A model generated the notes under the pieces. The model searched no databases, had not been told where the DNA came from, and worked only from the letters and a program-made list of their open reading frames with translations. Both the position numbers and the translations under genes were made by a program. A stretch of 60,398 bases of DNA, taken from Bacteroidaceae bacterium. Its GTDB lineage: Bacteria; Bacteroidota; Bacteroidia; Bacteroidales; Bacteroidaceae. This document shows, in pieces, positions 25,901-34,366 of the stretch. Numbering within the stretch: position 1 is the first letter of the stretch; each line of letters begins with the position of its first letter. Location of the stretch: contig JAFZVW010000059.1 in NCBI GenBank assembly GCA_017617635.1, positions 1 to 60,398 on the forward strand. The letters are read 5' to 3'.

Positions 25901-27097
25901 ATGGGACTGCTAGAAGAGAAACTCTCCAAACATCCTTTCTTTTCACTGGCAAAGGATCTGAAGGAAAGAAGCATTTACCCCTATTTCCGAGAAATTGAAG
26001 GCAAGCAAGGTACCGAGGTCGAAATGGGAGGCCATCACGTACTGATGTTTGGGTCAAACGCATACACCGGACTGACCGGTGACGACCGCATCATCGAAGC
26101 AGGATGCAAGGCAATGCGCCAGTACGGCAGCGGATGTGCCGGAAGCCGTTTCCTGAACGGAACACTGGATATCCACGTACAGCTGGAGCGCGAACTTGCC
26201 GAATGGGTAGGCATGGACGACACACTGTGCATTTCCACCGGCTTCACGGTAAACAGCGGCGTAATCCCACAGCTTGTAGGCAAGGACGACTATATTATAT
26301 GCGATGACCGCGACCACGCATCCATCGTGGACGGCCGCCGCCTGTCGTTCGCAACACAGCTGCGATACAAGCACAACGACATGGCCGATCTCGAGCGCGT
26401 TCTCAAGCGCTGCGAGCCCGACAAGGTGAAGCTCATCATCGTCGACGGAGTATTCTCGATGGAAGGTGACCTGTGCAACCTGCCCGCAATCGTAGAGCTC
26501 AAGAAGAAGTACAACGCAACCGTCATGGTCGACGAGGCACACGGCTTGGGCGTATTCGGACGTCAGGGACGCGGTGTATGTGACCATTTCGGTCTTACCA
26601 AGGACGTTGACCTGATAATGGGTACATTCTCCAAGTCACTTGCATCAATCGGCGGCTTCATTGCAGCCAACCAGACCATCATCGACTATCTGCGCCACAC
26701 ATGCCGCACCTATATCTTCAGTGCCAGCATGACCCCCGCAGCAACAGCCGCTGCACTCGAGGCCCTGCACATCATCCAGAACGAACCCGAACGCATCGAG
26801 GCACTTTGGGATGTGACCAACTACGCCCTCAAGCGCTTCAAGGAAGAAGGATTCGAAATCGGCGAAACCCAGAGTCCCATCATTCCACTCTACGTCCGTG
26901 ACATGGAAAAGACATTCATCGTCGTTGCACGCGCATTCGAGGAAGGCGTATTCATCAACCCCGTCATCCCACCGGCATGTGCACCCAGCGACACACTGGT
27001 ACGCTACGCCCTGATGGCCAACCACACCAAGGAACAGGTTGACCAGAGTGTAGTCCGCCTGAAGAAAGTCTTCAAGGAACTGGACATCATCAAGTAA
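25901..27097 (+). CDS. spt: Serine palmitoyltransferase
   Basis: The 398-residue PLP enzyme belongs to the alpha-oxoamine synthases and is close to the Bacteroides enzyme that condenses serine with a fatty acyl-CoA to 3-ketosphinganine, the first sphingolipid step. Seen are the opening MGLLEEKLSKHPFF, VLMFGSNAYTGLTGD, GSGCAGSRFLNGTLDIH, MVDEAHGLGVFG with the PLP-binding Asp, and the Schiff-base Lys in GTFSKSLASIGGF. Glycine C-acetyltransferase is related, but the wording of the N-terminus favours SPT. A strong terminator follows. Confidence 0.9.
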   Translation: MGLLEEKLSKHPFFSLAKDLKERSIYPYFREIEGKQGTEVEMGGHHVLMFGSNAYTGLTGDDRIIEAGCKAMRQYGSGCAGSRFLNGTLDIHVQLERELAEWVGMDDTLCISTGFTVNSGVIPQLVGKDDYIICDDRDHASIVDGRRLSFATQLRYKHNDMADLERVLKRCEPDKVKLIIVDGVFSMEGDLCNLPAIVELKKKYNATVMVDEAHGLGVFGRQGRGVCDHFGLTKDVDLIMGTFSKSLASIGGFIAANQTIIDYLRHTCRTYIFSASMTPAATAAALEALHIIQNEPERIEALWDVTNYALKRFKEEGFEIGETQSPIIPLYVRDMEKTFIVVARAFEEGVFINPVIPPACAPSDTLVRYALMANHTKEQVDQSVVRLKKVFKELDIIK

Positions 27098-27121
27098 AAC
27101 AGACAATACAAGCAAAATAAG

Positions 27122-27154
27122 AAGGAACGGACATCACATCCGTTCCTTTTTTTT
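27122..27154 (+). terminator. Terminator of the serine palmitoyltransferase gene
   Basis: AAGGAACGGA (27122-27131) and TCCGTTCCTT (27139-27148) form a perfect 10-bp stem with a 7-nt loop, followed by a run of T to 27154. Confidence 0.9.
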
Positions 27155-27168
27155 GTACACAGGCGCTG

Positions 27169-27774
27169 CTAATCCATGTCGCTGCCGGGATTGCCCCCGC
27201 CACCGTCACCGCCGTCGTCTCCTGAGCCTCCGGTCGAAGGATCGTCACCTCCGGTGTTGGTTCCAGGAGTTTCACCTCCGTTACCCGTGGTTCCGTCACC
27301 CGTAGTTCCGCCCTCCGGGCTTTCCGGCTCCTCGATGGTGCCGTCGTCAGCACTGGTGACACGCTTCACCTCGTTACCGTCACGGTCGTAGCACGTGATG
27401 ATGACACTGGTGTTCCTCAGCTCCTGCTTCAGTTCGACAGCAGGCGTGAAGATGATACGGCGTGTCTTGATAAGACTCGTCTTCACATCGTTCACGTCAG
27501 CCACCGACTTGGCACTCAGGCCGAAGCGCATCGAACCCAGACCGGGCATGGGAATCGTATGGCCTTCACAGGCCCACGCTTTGATGACTTCGCCCGCTGC
27601 GTCCCAACAGGCATGCATTACTCCCTCAGAAACTCCGCTTCTGAGTGCGGCCTCACGGATCACTTTTTCCTGGCTCAGAGACGAGTATAACTCGGGCAGC
27701 ATGACGTACCTGTACGTGCCAGCATACTTACCGACCTTTTGCAGTCTCTCTTTTGCTTTCACTTTTAAACTCAT
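27169..27774 (-). CDS. HU-like DNA-binding protein with disordered Gly/Asp-rich tail
   Basis: The 201-residue product begins with a Lys-rich segment and an HU/IHF-like domain (about 20-120) containing VSEGVMHACWDAAGEVIKAW and PMPGLGSMRFGLSAK. After DRDGNEVKRV the tail is almost only Gly, Thr, Asp, Ser, Pro and Glu. It matches the Bacteroidetes HU-HIG-like group rather than housekeeping HU. It lies beside VapE-like genes on the same strand, a neighbour pattern common in Bacteroidales accessory loci. ATG 27774 begins MSLKVKAKERL. Confidence 0.85.
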   Translation of the reverse strand: MSLKVKAKERLQKVGKYAGTYRYVMLPELYSSLSQEKVIREAALRSGVSEGVMHACWDAAGEVIKAWACEGHTIPMPGLGSMRFGLSAKSVADVNDVKTSLIKTRRIIFTPAVELKQELRNTSVIITCYDRDGNEVKRVTSADDGTIEEPESPEGGTTGDGTTGNGGETPGTNTGGDDPSTGGSGDDGGDGGGGNPGSDMD

Positions 27775-28084
27775 AATACCTAAAGGATTTAGTGTGTTTT
27801 TCTTTTTTTGAGTCAAAAAGTACTACGCGGCCAACTACACCGGGTGACCGCTTCCCGCTTTGTGAATACCTCTTTTATTATAGTGTAAAGATACAAAAAA
27901 TAATCGAGATTACCAAGCATTAAGACGTTTATTTTCAATAATTTAAGGCAGAAAAACACCACCCCGAAACAGTCCTGTTCCAGAGCCCCGTTTTCCCCAC
28001 CACGGAGGAAAAATTTCCGGAGCACAGAGAAAAAAGTTTTAGAGCGTGCTCGAGAAAAAAGTGGTGTGTGACGGTGTAGTATAT

Positions 28085-28213
28085 GGGTGGAGGTGGTAGA
28101 GCACTTTCTTATGTAATATGAAAAATAAATCCTTATTAACCTTGTAAATTTTACAGATATAATAAGGATTTATTTGCTGAGTCTAATAGAATTTACCTCC
28201 ACCTCCTCCACCC
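28085..28213. repeat. Nested palindrome between the HU-like and VapE-like genes
   Basis: A perfect 16-bp inverted repeat, AAATAAATCCTTATTA (28123-28138) and TAATAAGGATTTATTT (28160-28175), encloses TGTAAA/TTTACA. Outside it, GGGTGGAGGTGG (28085-28096) faces the near reverse complement CCACCTCCTCCACCC (to 28213). The interval 27775-28219 contains no gene that I can see. Confidence 0.75.
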
Positions 28214-28219
28214 TCAACG

Positions 28220-29773
28220 TCAGATATCGAACATATCAGAACCAAACTGATGGGCATCAAGCTTGTTTTCGCGTTTATGCATGTCGTAGTCAATCTTCAT
28301 AACAAGGTATTTGCGTGTGCCACGTATGACTTTACTGCCAAAACCAAGCTGCATCATGGTTTTACCGATTGAGTTGGTATTGAACTCACGCCCACGGAAT
28401 CCGCGAAGCGTCAGTTCGTGCATGATGTCACCTGCAGACAGGGCTTCCTCTGTTGACTGTCCATCAGGTATAGACAGGAAAGTACGCAAGACTTCCTCGC
28501 AATCGTTGCTTTCCATGAAGTTATGGTTGTGATCGGTAATGAGCTGGCTCTCCTCCTGACTGGGCTTGGGGTCAAACCCGTGATCGAGCAAGTAGAGGGC
28601 TTGGGCGTATGCACCTTCGTAGGGAAGCGGGAAGTTCTCCAAGTCAACTGTTTCCTTCAGGTCAACTACCAAGTAGCGGCGATTACCCTGGCTGTCACGG
28701 ATGAAGTTATCTTCATTGGTAGTAGCTACGAGTGAAGCTCGACGCTGGCGGCTTTCGCGGAAGTGAGCATAGGCATCGCGAACATTAGAGCGTGAAGAGG
28801 TGACAATGTACTTGAAGGCCTCGTTTTTCTGGTTGGAACCAAAAGAAATCTCATCGAACAAGATGAGCGGCGTCTCTGAGAGCGAAATGACAAAGTCCTT
28901 GTCGATACGCTCTGATGGTCCAACCTCCAGACGGTAGTCACTGAGTTCTGGCGGCAGGATATGACGCACGAAGAATGTCTTACCAATGTGCTGGTGACCC
29001 TTGAATATTGGCATCTGCGGGTTCTCGTTGATACGTTCCAGCATCAATGCCACCATTCCGACATGCCACTTCTTCAGCATCTGCTCATAGAACGGCTCGT
29101 TCTCTGGGTCGCCAAACTCCAGATGTCCTATATAGAAGTCCTTCAGGAAGTCTGGGTCAGTGTCTGGGTTCCATGGTTTCAGATCAAGAAGCCAGGATTT
29201 CACTGCATCGAAGTCCTTGCAGAAGTCTCGGCTGAAGATGAGCGACTTTACGTCCTGAAGTTTGACGTTCAGTCCCTGTTCCTTCAAGCGGCAATAGTAG
29301 GTGTCCAGGTCACGATCCTGCACGGGTTTCCAGGCCTGACCCTGTTCACGTACTTCAGGACGCTGACGCCAAGTGTTAAAACGCCACTCGGCCTGCTGTT
29401 GCAAGGCTTCGCGCATTGTCTGAATGCGGTTCGTCTGCTCATCCTTCTTCTGGTCTTCCGTCTTCTGACGGCGTCCACGCGGTAGCGTGGTGTCAATACC
29501 GGCATCTTGGGCCAGTTTCATCAGAGTACCGAGAGTCACCAGACCATGACCAGTCTTCAAGCAGTTGTCAAACTTCTCGTCACACTCCTCACGCTTATAG
29601 TCTGGATAGACAGAACAAATGGTGTGATAGGTTTCACGAGCCTGTTCACCGAGAGAAGCGCATGCAAAGGTAACGTCAATCCAATCGCCGTAATTAGCGG
29701 TAATGTCCTTGCCAGTTTCGACAAGTCGCTGAGCAACCAGTTGGAGGTGCTCAAAATCTGTATAGTTTTTCAT
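28220..29773 (-). CDS. VapE-like (virulence-associated E) P-loop protein
   Basis: The 517-residue protein has an N-terminal helical region resembling primase C-terminal domains (about 1-85) and a charged linker. The VapE-type ATPase core from about residue 225 carries a Walker A GHQHIGKTFF near 265 and a Walker B-like ILFDEISFG near 310. The C-terminal 120 residues look like a winged helix. VapE-type proteins occur in phage satellites and genomic islands and resemble replication helicases. It starts 3 nt after the VirE_N gene, which would supply the primase-like part. The exact role here is unknown. Confidence 0.87.
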   Translation of the reverse strand: MKNYTDFEHLQLVAQRLVETGKDITANYGDWIDVTFACASLGEQARETYHTICSVYPDYKREECDEKFDNCLKTGHGLVTLGTLMKLAQDAGIDTTLPRGRRQKTEDQKKDEQTNRIQTMREALQQQAEWRFNTWRQRPEVREQGQAWKPVQDRDLDTYYCRLKEQGLNVKLQDVKSLIFSRDFCKDFDAVKSWLLDLKPWNPDTDPDFLKDFYIGHLEFGDPENEPFYEQMLKKWHVGMVALMLERINENPQMPIFKGHQHIGKTFFVRHILPPELSDYRLEVGPSERIDKDFVISLSETPLILFDEISFGSNQKNEAFKYIVTSSRSNVRDAYAHFRESRQRRASLVATTNEDNFIRDSQGNRRYLVVDLKETVDLENFPLPYEGAYAQALYLLDHGFDPKPSQEESQLITDHNHNFMESNDCEEVLRTFLSIPDGQSTEEALSAGDIMHELTLRGFRGREFNTNSIGKTMMQLGFGSKVIRGTRKYLVMKIDYDMHKRENKLDAHQFGSDMFDI

Positions 29774-29776
29774 CTT

Positions 29777-30388
29777 TTAAAAATATAAAGAATTAATATA
29801 ACATTTTTCATCAAAAGGCAGAAAGCAGGCACGACATATATCAGACCCACTTTTGTCAACAGTGATTCCATATCGGAAGTTCAGATACTTTCGAAGTTTG
29901 AGGAACGTGGCTTTGAAATCGATGCTCTTTGCCCAATCGGGTATACGGACTATCCATTTCACACCCAGACCTTTTGGTGAAACGAAACACAAGGCAGTTT
30001 CAACCGAAGGATCATTGCATAACAGCTGCTGAACACGACGTGCCTCTTCGGTAGAAGAAAGATCATCGATGTCGAGTACTGCGAAGGGCGAAGGGGCAAC
30101 AAGACTTCTGGCATTACGATAGCTGAAAATGCCATTGAACGTGGCAGTTTCAAATTCCAGCTTCTTGAAGTCACTGAGTTCGTCCTTCGTTGCGGTGGGC
30201 ATCATGGAGCGCAGTGCCTCTGTGGACCAACGCGCGCGGTCAGAAATGATGTAGTCGTAAGCCCAACGGATGTCACGACTCTCTTTAGGACTGACAGCCA
30301 GAACCGCCTCGCCCTTACTGTTCCGATGCCCTTTCGGGAATACGGAGAATAACAGCTCGTTGCTGTTGAAAATCTTTGTTTTTTCCAT
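29777..30388 (-). CDS. VirE N-terminal domain protein (BT4734-like)
   Basis: The 203-residue protein resembles the VirE_N family, an archaeo-eukaryotic-primase-like fold. The metal-site-like FAVLDIDDLSSTEEA is near residue 105, and FVSPKGLGVKWIVRIP and KSGSDICRACFLPFD follow, as in this group. In many related proteins this domain and the VapE ATPase are one chain; here they are two genes 3 nt apart. It probably acts in DNA replication of a resident mobile element or its remnant; the function in chromosomal copies is not known. Confidence 0.85.
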   Translation of the reverse strand: MEKTKIFNSNELLFSVFPKGHRNSKGEAVLAVSPKESRDIRWAYDYIISDRARWSTEALRSMMPTATKDELSDFKKLEFETATFNGIFSYRNARSLVAPSPFAVLDIDDLSSTEEARRVQQLLCNDPSVETALCFVSPKGLGVKWIVRIPDWAKSIDFKATFLKLRKYLNFRYGITVDKSGSDICRACFLPFDEKCYINSLYF

Positions 30389-30763
30389 TATTTATAATTT
30401 TAAAATTAAAATCATGCTGCAAATGTACTCTGCATTTTATGTATGATTTTGACAATTTGCAACTATTGATCATTTTTTTTGCCGCAAAAGTAGGAAACAC
30501 TATCCGTAAATGAAAAGACAAACTAACGCAGGAAATGACAAAATGCGTATTTAACTATAAATCAGTACTATAGACGAATTAGGCATTCACACAATACCAC
30601 TAAAAACAAAAAAATACCCCCAAAATATCTCTAAAATGGCCTAAATAAAAAAGACAAACTGCCTCTGAAGTAGTAAATTTTTTCTGAAGTAGTTAAAATA
30701 TCGGCTTGTTATACTTATAATAAAAGAGCTTTACCCCATTTTCCCAAACTATTTTGCAGAAAC

Positions 30764-30795
30764 CTTGTACGATTTCTTTATTATCATTATATTTG
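30764..30795 (+). promoter_or_regulatory. Promoter of the BspA-like gene
   Basis: CTTG (30764-30767) followed after 20 nt by TATATTTG (30788-30795) fits the Bacteroidetes consensus. It predicts a leader of about 250 nt. The interval 30389-30763 before it is AT-rich and holds no gene I can see. Confidence 0.65.
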
Positions 30796-30856
30796 CAAAG
30801 CAATCCGAAAGGAAAGCGCAATCTTATTGAAAATACGAAGCGTTATGCTCGACTTG

Positions 30857-30970
30857 CAATCGGAAATGTGAGAAACTTCTGTAGTACGCAAGGACAGTGT
30901 GGCGGTTCACGTTTATAGCGTGGGCTGGTTACATTTCTCGTACTAGGGTTATTCTCACAACCTCCGATTG
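30857..30970 (+). ncRNA. Strongly folded 5' leader element before the BspA-like gene
   Basis: Nested pairings span 114 nt: CAATCGGA (30857-30864)/TCCGATTG (30963-30970), GTGAGAA (30868-30874)/TTCTCAC (30952-30958), TAGTACG (30882-30888)/CGTACTA (30939-30945), AGTGT (30896-30900)/ACATT (30931-30935) and CGGTTCACG (30903-30911)/CGTGGGCTG (30919-30927). The last two contain G-U pairs that work only as plus-strand RNA. It lies inside the predicted leader. I do not recognise a known riboswitch class. Confidence 0.6.
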
Positions 30971-31000
30971 AAGAAGTGGTAATTCAGTTCCACGCTTCTT
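30971..31000 (+). promoter_or_regulatory. Second leader hairpin just before the BspA-like start
   Basis: AAGAAG (30971-30976) pairs with CTTCTT (30995-31000) and TGG with CCA inside, with a 2-nt bulge. It directly follows the 114-nt fold and is followed by an A/T stretch without a U run. It could be an expression platform. Confidence 0.45.
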
Positions 31001-31055
31001 AATTAAATTAGAAATGCTCTTACGGAGCTGGAGAGCCAAAGGTGATGCCGATCCA

Positions 31056-33098
31056 ATGAAGCAATTATGTTCTCTCCAACGTCTCTTCGTTTCTTTTTTC
31101 TTTCTGTGCATTAGCAACCTTTCATGGGCCTATGACTTTGAAGTAGACGGTATTTACTATTATATTAATTCTGATGAAACAAGTGTTTCCGTTACATATA
31201 AGACAACGTCTTACAACAGTTATTCGGGCGATGTTGTAATCCCCGCAACTGTAACGTACAACAGTACACAGTACAGTGTGACAAGCATAGGTTATAATGC
31301 CTTCAATCACTGCAATTTGAAATCCATCACTATTCCTAACAGTGTAACGAGTATTGGCGAACGAGCCTTTGATTATTGTTATAACCTCACAAATATATCT
31401 TTTGGAAACTGCGTGGATAGTATTTGTGAGAATGCATTCCGTGAAACCGCATGGTATAATAATCAGCCCAGTGGATTGGTATACGCAGGCAATGTGGCAT
31501 ATAAATATAAAGGTACTATGCAAGGTCAAACAGAAATTGCTATAAATGATGGGACATTAGGAATAGCAGAAAATGCCTTTTTAAATTGTTCTGGCCTTAA
31601 ATCTGTAATAATCCCCAATAGTGTCAAAAATATCTGCAGTTGTGCCTTCTGGGGTTGTGAAAATCTGGAAACTGTAATTATGGGTGACGGTGTGACAAGC
31701 ATTGAAAGTTATGCCTTCACAGGTTGCAATAGCCTCACCTCAGTAATAATTCCCAATAGTGTGATAAGTATTGGAGAGGAGGCTTTACATAATACAGCAT
31801 GGTATGATAACCAGCCAGAAGGCTTGGTTTATGCAGGACAAATCGCATATAAATATAAGGGCAATATGCCAGAAGGGACCCATATTGAAATAAAAGAGGG
31901 GACTTCAGGAATAAGTTACCAAGCTTTCCATAATTGCAAAGGTCTAACATCCGTCACTATCCCCAACAGCGTGAGCAGCATTGGAAATTATGCCTTCTCT
32001 GGTTGTAGCGCCCTGACGTTAGTGACTATTCCTAATAGTATGACAAGCATAGGTTCTGGGGCATTTTATAATTGCTCTGGCCTGGCCTCAGTGACTATTC
32101 CAAACAGCGTGACATATATCGGAAGCGAAGCCTTTTATAACTGCAGCAATCTAACATCTGTCACTATACCCAACAGCATAAGAAGTATTCAAGACAAGAC
32201 CTTCTATTACTGTAGAAGGCTGATATCCGTCACTATCCCCAACAGCGTGACCAGCATTGGAAACGAGGCCTTCTATAACTGCGAAGGTTTGACATCAATT
32301 AGTATTTCAAATAGTGTGACCAGCATTGGCAACTATGCCTTCGAAGGTTGCAGGAACTTCACCTCAATAACAATTCCCAATAGTGTGACAAGCATTGGCA
32401 ATTATGCTTTTTTTGCTTGCTCTGGTCTGACTCATGCTGAATTTGCAAGTGTAGAGAGTTTATGTAAAATAAACTTCGGCTATGGCGGAGCTAATCCTTT
32501 ATATCATGCAAAACATCTTTACATAGAAGGACAGGAAGTCAAAGATGTGGTTATCCCCAACAGCGTGACCAGCATTGGAAACGAGGCCTTCTATAACTGC
32601 GAAGGTTTGACATCAATTAGTATTTCAAATAGTGTGACCAGCATTGGAGCCAGTGCCTTCAGTGGTTGCTCAGGTTTAACATCCGTCACAATCCCAGAGA
32701 GTGTGACAAGCATAGGTGGGTACGCCTTCTATAACTGCTCCGGCCTCAAGGAAGTATATTGTATGGCAGAACAAGTACCGACCACGAATTCATATGCATT
32801 CAATAATACCGACGTGGCATCTGCTACCCTATATGTACATGAATCTGCTCTGGATGACTACAAGTCCACAGCACCTTGGAGCGGTTTCGGTACGATTCTG
32901 GCTCTTGAGACGGACATCCTTGGCGATGCCAATGACAGCGGTGCTGTTGAAATCGGTGACATCACATCCGTATTGACGCTGATGGCTAATCCGGATGCTG
33001 CCGGTTACAACAACAAGGCTGCGGATGCAAACGGCAATGGCAATATAGAGATTGGCGACATTACTACCATACTGACGATTATGGCAGGTGGCAATTGA
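31056..33098 (+). CDS. BspA-like leucine-rich-repeat surface protein with dockerin-like end
   Basis: The 680-residue protein has a signal peptide (cleavage near LSWA, about 25) and about fifteen LRR_5 repeats of the form TIPNSVTSIGxxAFxxCxxLTS between residues 60 and 560. Two inserts with VYAGxxAYKYKG lie in the first half. The last 60 residues read GDANDSGAVEIGD and ADANGNGNIEIGD, two calcium-loop-like segments as in type I dockerins. BspA-like proteins are exported adhesins or carbohydrate/protein binders. ATG 31056 was chosen because it starts the signal peptide; upstream ATG 31014 adds 14 unlikely residues. The gene is AT-richer than its neighbours. Confidence 0.9.
   Translation: MKQLCSLQRLFVSFFFLCISNLSWAYDFEVDGIYYYINSDETSVSVTYKTTSYNSYSGDVVIPATVTYNSTQYSVTSIGYNAFNHCNLKSITIPNSVTSIGERAFDYCYNLTNISFGNCVDSICENAFRETAWYNNQPSGLVYAGNVAYKYKGTMQGQTEIAINDGTLGIAENAFLNCSGLKSVIIPNSVKNICSCAFWGCENLETVIMGDGVTSIESYAFTGCNSLTSVIIPNSVISIGEEALHNTAWYDNQPEGLVYAGQIAYKYKGNMPEGTHIEIKEGTSGISYQAFHNCKGLTSVTIPNSVSSIGNYAFSGCSALTLVTIPNSMTSIGSGAFYNCSGLASVTIPNSVTYIGSEAFYNCSNLTSVTIPNSIRSIQDKTFYYCRRLISVTIPNSVTSIGNEAFYNCEGLTSISISNSVTSIGNYAFEGCRNFTSITIPNSVTSIGNYAFFACSGLTHAEFASVESLCKINFGYGGANPLYHAKHLYIEGQEVKDVVIPNSVTSIGNEAFYNCEGLTSISISNSVTSIGASAFSGCSGLTSVTIPESVTSIGGYAFYNCSGLKEVYCMAEQVPTTNSYAFNNTDVASATLYVHESALDDYKSTAPWSGFGTILALETDILGDANDSGAVEIGDITSVLTLMANPDAAGYNNKAADANGNGNIEIGDITTILTIMAGGN
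32234..32329 (+). repeat. 96-nt exact direct repeat, copy 1
   Basis: Bases 32234-32329 are identical to 32552-32647. The distance of 318 bp is 106 codons, so recombination would remove or add repeats in frame. Confidence 0.9.
32552..32647 (+). repeat. 96-nt exact direct repeat, copy 2
   Basis: This is the second exact copy of 32234-32329. Other LRR units in the gene are clearly more diverged, so the duplication or gene conversion is recent. Confidence 0.9.
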
Positions 33099-33105
33099 TT
33101 CATAA

Positions 33106-34281
33106 TTATTTGGACCTCTGTGCGTTCCATAACCGCTTTGCCATCACGTTAAGGGCCATGAAGCAATAACGCTGAGAGGTTACAGGAATGGGCGTATAAA
33201 TGTAGTGCCGTTCTTCTGCCTTACGACGCAGAGTCTCCTCGACAGCCTTTTGTATAGAGACATCAAGAAATGCCTGTTCGGTGGGTTCCAGTAGCAACAG
33301 CTGGCCTTTCGAACACGCCTCGAAATAGACACCACCTGGTTTGTAGTAACGCTCATGTGATGAACCCTCCTTGGGGAAACCGTCATTAAGCAGGACAACC
33401 AGCGGATAGCCTTGCTCGCGCAAGGAGCGTGCGATAATCTGTTCGCCCTTGCTGATAGCTGCCGTATAGGTGACCGCTCCGTTATGTGCTGCTGCCAGCA
33501 CCGAGCGAAGCCGCTCTTCTATCTGCTCGTTAGTGGCACTGCGTGACATTTCCACCATTTGGGAATCTGGCCAGTTGAGAAGGAAATGATTGCCCATAGA
33601 GGTGAACATTAAACCTGCTACCTCCGTTTGTCTGTGCAGCCTGAAGAGGTCGGGGTTGTGACGCTTCAGCCATAGACGGCGCGGATTATCCTTCACATAG
33701 TCAATCATCCTGCGCAGCTGTCCTGGTGCATGAAGAATACGCTCGTGATAATAGGCGGCGTCTGGTTGCCAAATACTACCACTGCCCGCAAAAATACGGG
33801 CAAACTGCACGGGAACATCCCCCTGCACTTCAGCGCCTGTCATAATGCGTCCCTGCACCTCAGTGGCGTTCTCGCCGCTGCAATAGTATTTCTCTTTATA
33901 TAGCTTGGTACAACCACTCTTGAACCCGCGCACCACAGCCCCGATACTTTGCGGAAGCGGTTCCAGCACTTGGATTACCAGATGTACGTGATCAGGCATA
34001 ACCATCGTTGCAAGCACTTTCAGGGCATAGCCTTTAGCATTGTAGAACTGCGCAAGGCCACTGAGCATCTGATACACACGACGCCCAAAAACGTTGAGCC
34101 TCACAAAAGCTGTTTCGGCACTCTCGCCTTCCAGTTCTCCAAACAACGGATAACGCTCCGCCACAGGCAGTGTGAAATGATAGATGGCACGACCTCGGTA
34201 GTCCCATCTGCTTTCGCGATGGTGCCGCATGGTGTCAACCGGTTTCCATGCAACCTTTCCTTTGTCCATCACCTGTGACAT
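33106..34281 (-). CDS. REP-associated tyrosine transposase (Y1/HUH) with extra C-terminal domain
   Basis: The 391-residue protein has an N-terminal IS200-like Y1 transposase domain: RHHRESRWDYRGRAIYHFTL, the HUH motif in MPDHVHLVI (about 96-104), and YVKDNPRRLW typical of RAYT proteins. A single-strand DNA nicking role is implied. From about residue 225 a second domain follows with AAISKGEQIIARSLREQGYP and KPGGVYFEACSKGQLLLLEP. It resembles Rossmann-like SLOG/DprA-type proteins; that identity is tentative. ATG 34281 (MSQVMDKG) is preferred to GTG 34317. It converges on the BspA-like gene 7 nt away. I see no REP array nearby. Confidence 0.85.
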   Translation of the reverse strand: MSQVMDKGKVAWKPVDTMRHHRESRWDYRGRAIYHFTLPVAERYPLFGELEGESAETAFVRLNVFGRRVYQMLSGLAQFYNAKGYALKVLATMVMPDHVHLVIQVLEPLPQSIGAVVRGFKSGCTKLYKEKYYCSGENATEVQGRIMTGAEVQGDVPVQFARIFAGSGSIWQPDAAYYHERILHAPGQLRRMIDYVKDNPRRLWLKRHNPDLFRLHRQTEVAGLMFTSMGNHFLLNWPDSQMVEMSRSATNEQIEERLRSVLAAAHNGAVTYTAAISKGEQIIARSLREQGYPLVVLLNDGFPKEGSSHERYYKPGGVYFEACSKGQLLLLEPTEQAFLDVSIQKAVEETLRRKAEERHYIYTPIPVTSQRYCFMALNVMAKRLWNAQRSK

Positions 34282-34366
34282 GGCATCTAAGGCAAAAAAC
34301 AGCAACAAAGACTTCACCCGAAGTGCATTGTTGCTGTTGTTATATGATTAGATTACTATTTGCTGT

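Noticed and set aside
30857-30970. Integron attC site, 5S rRNA or retron RNA
   Set aside because: No integrase or reverse transcriptase is adjacent, attC core motifs are absent, and the sequence does not match 5S rRNA.
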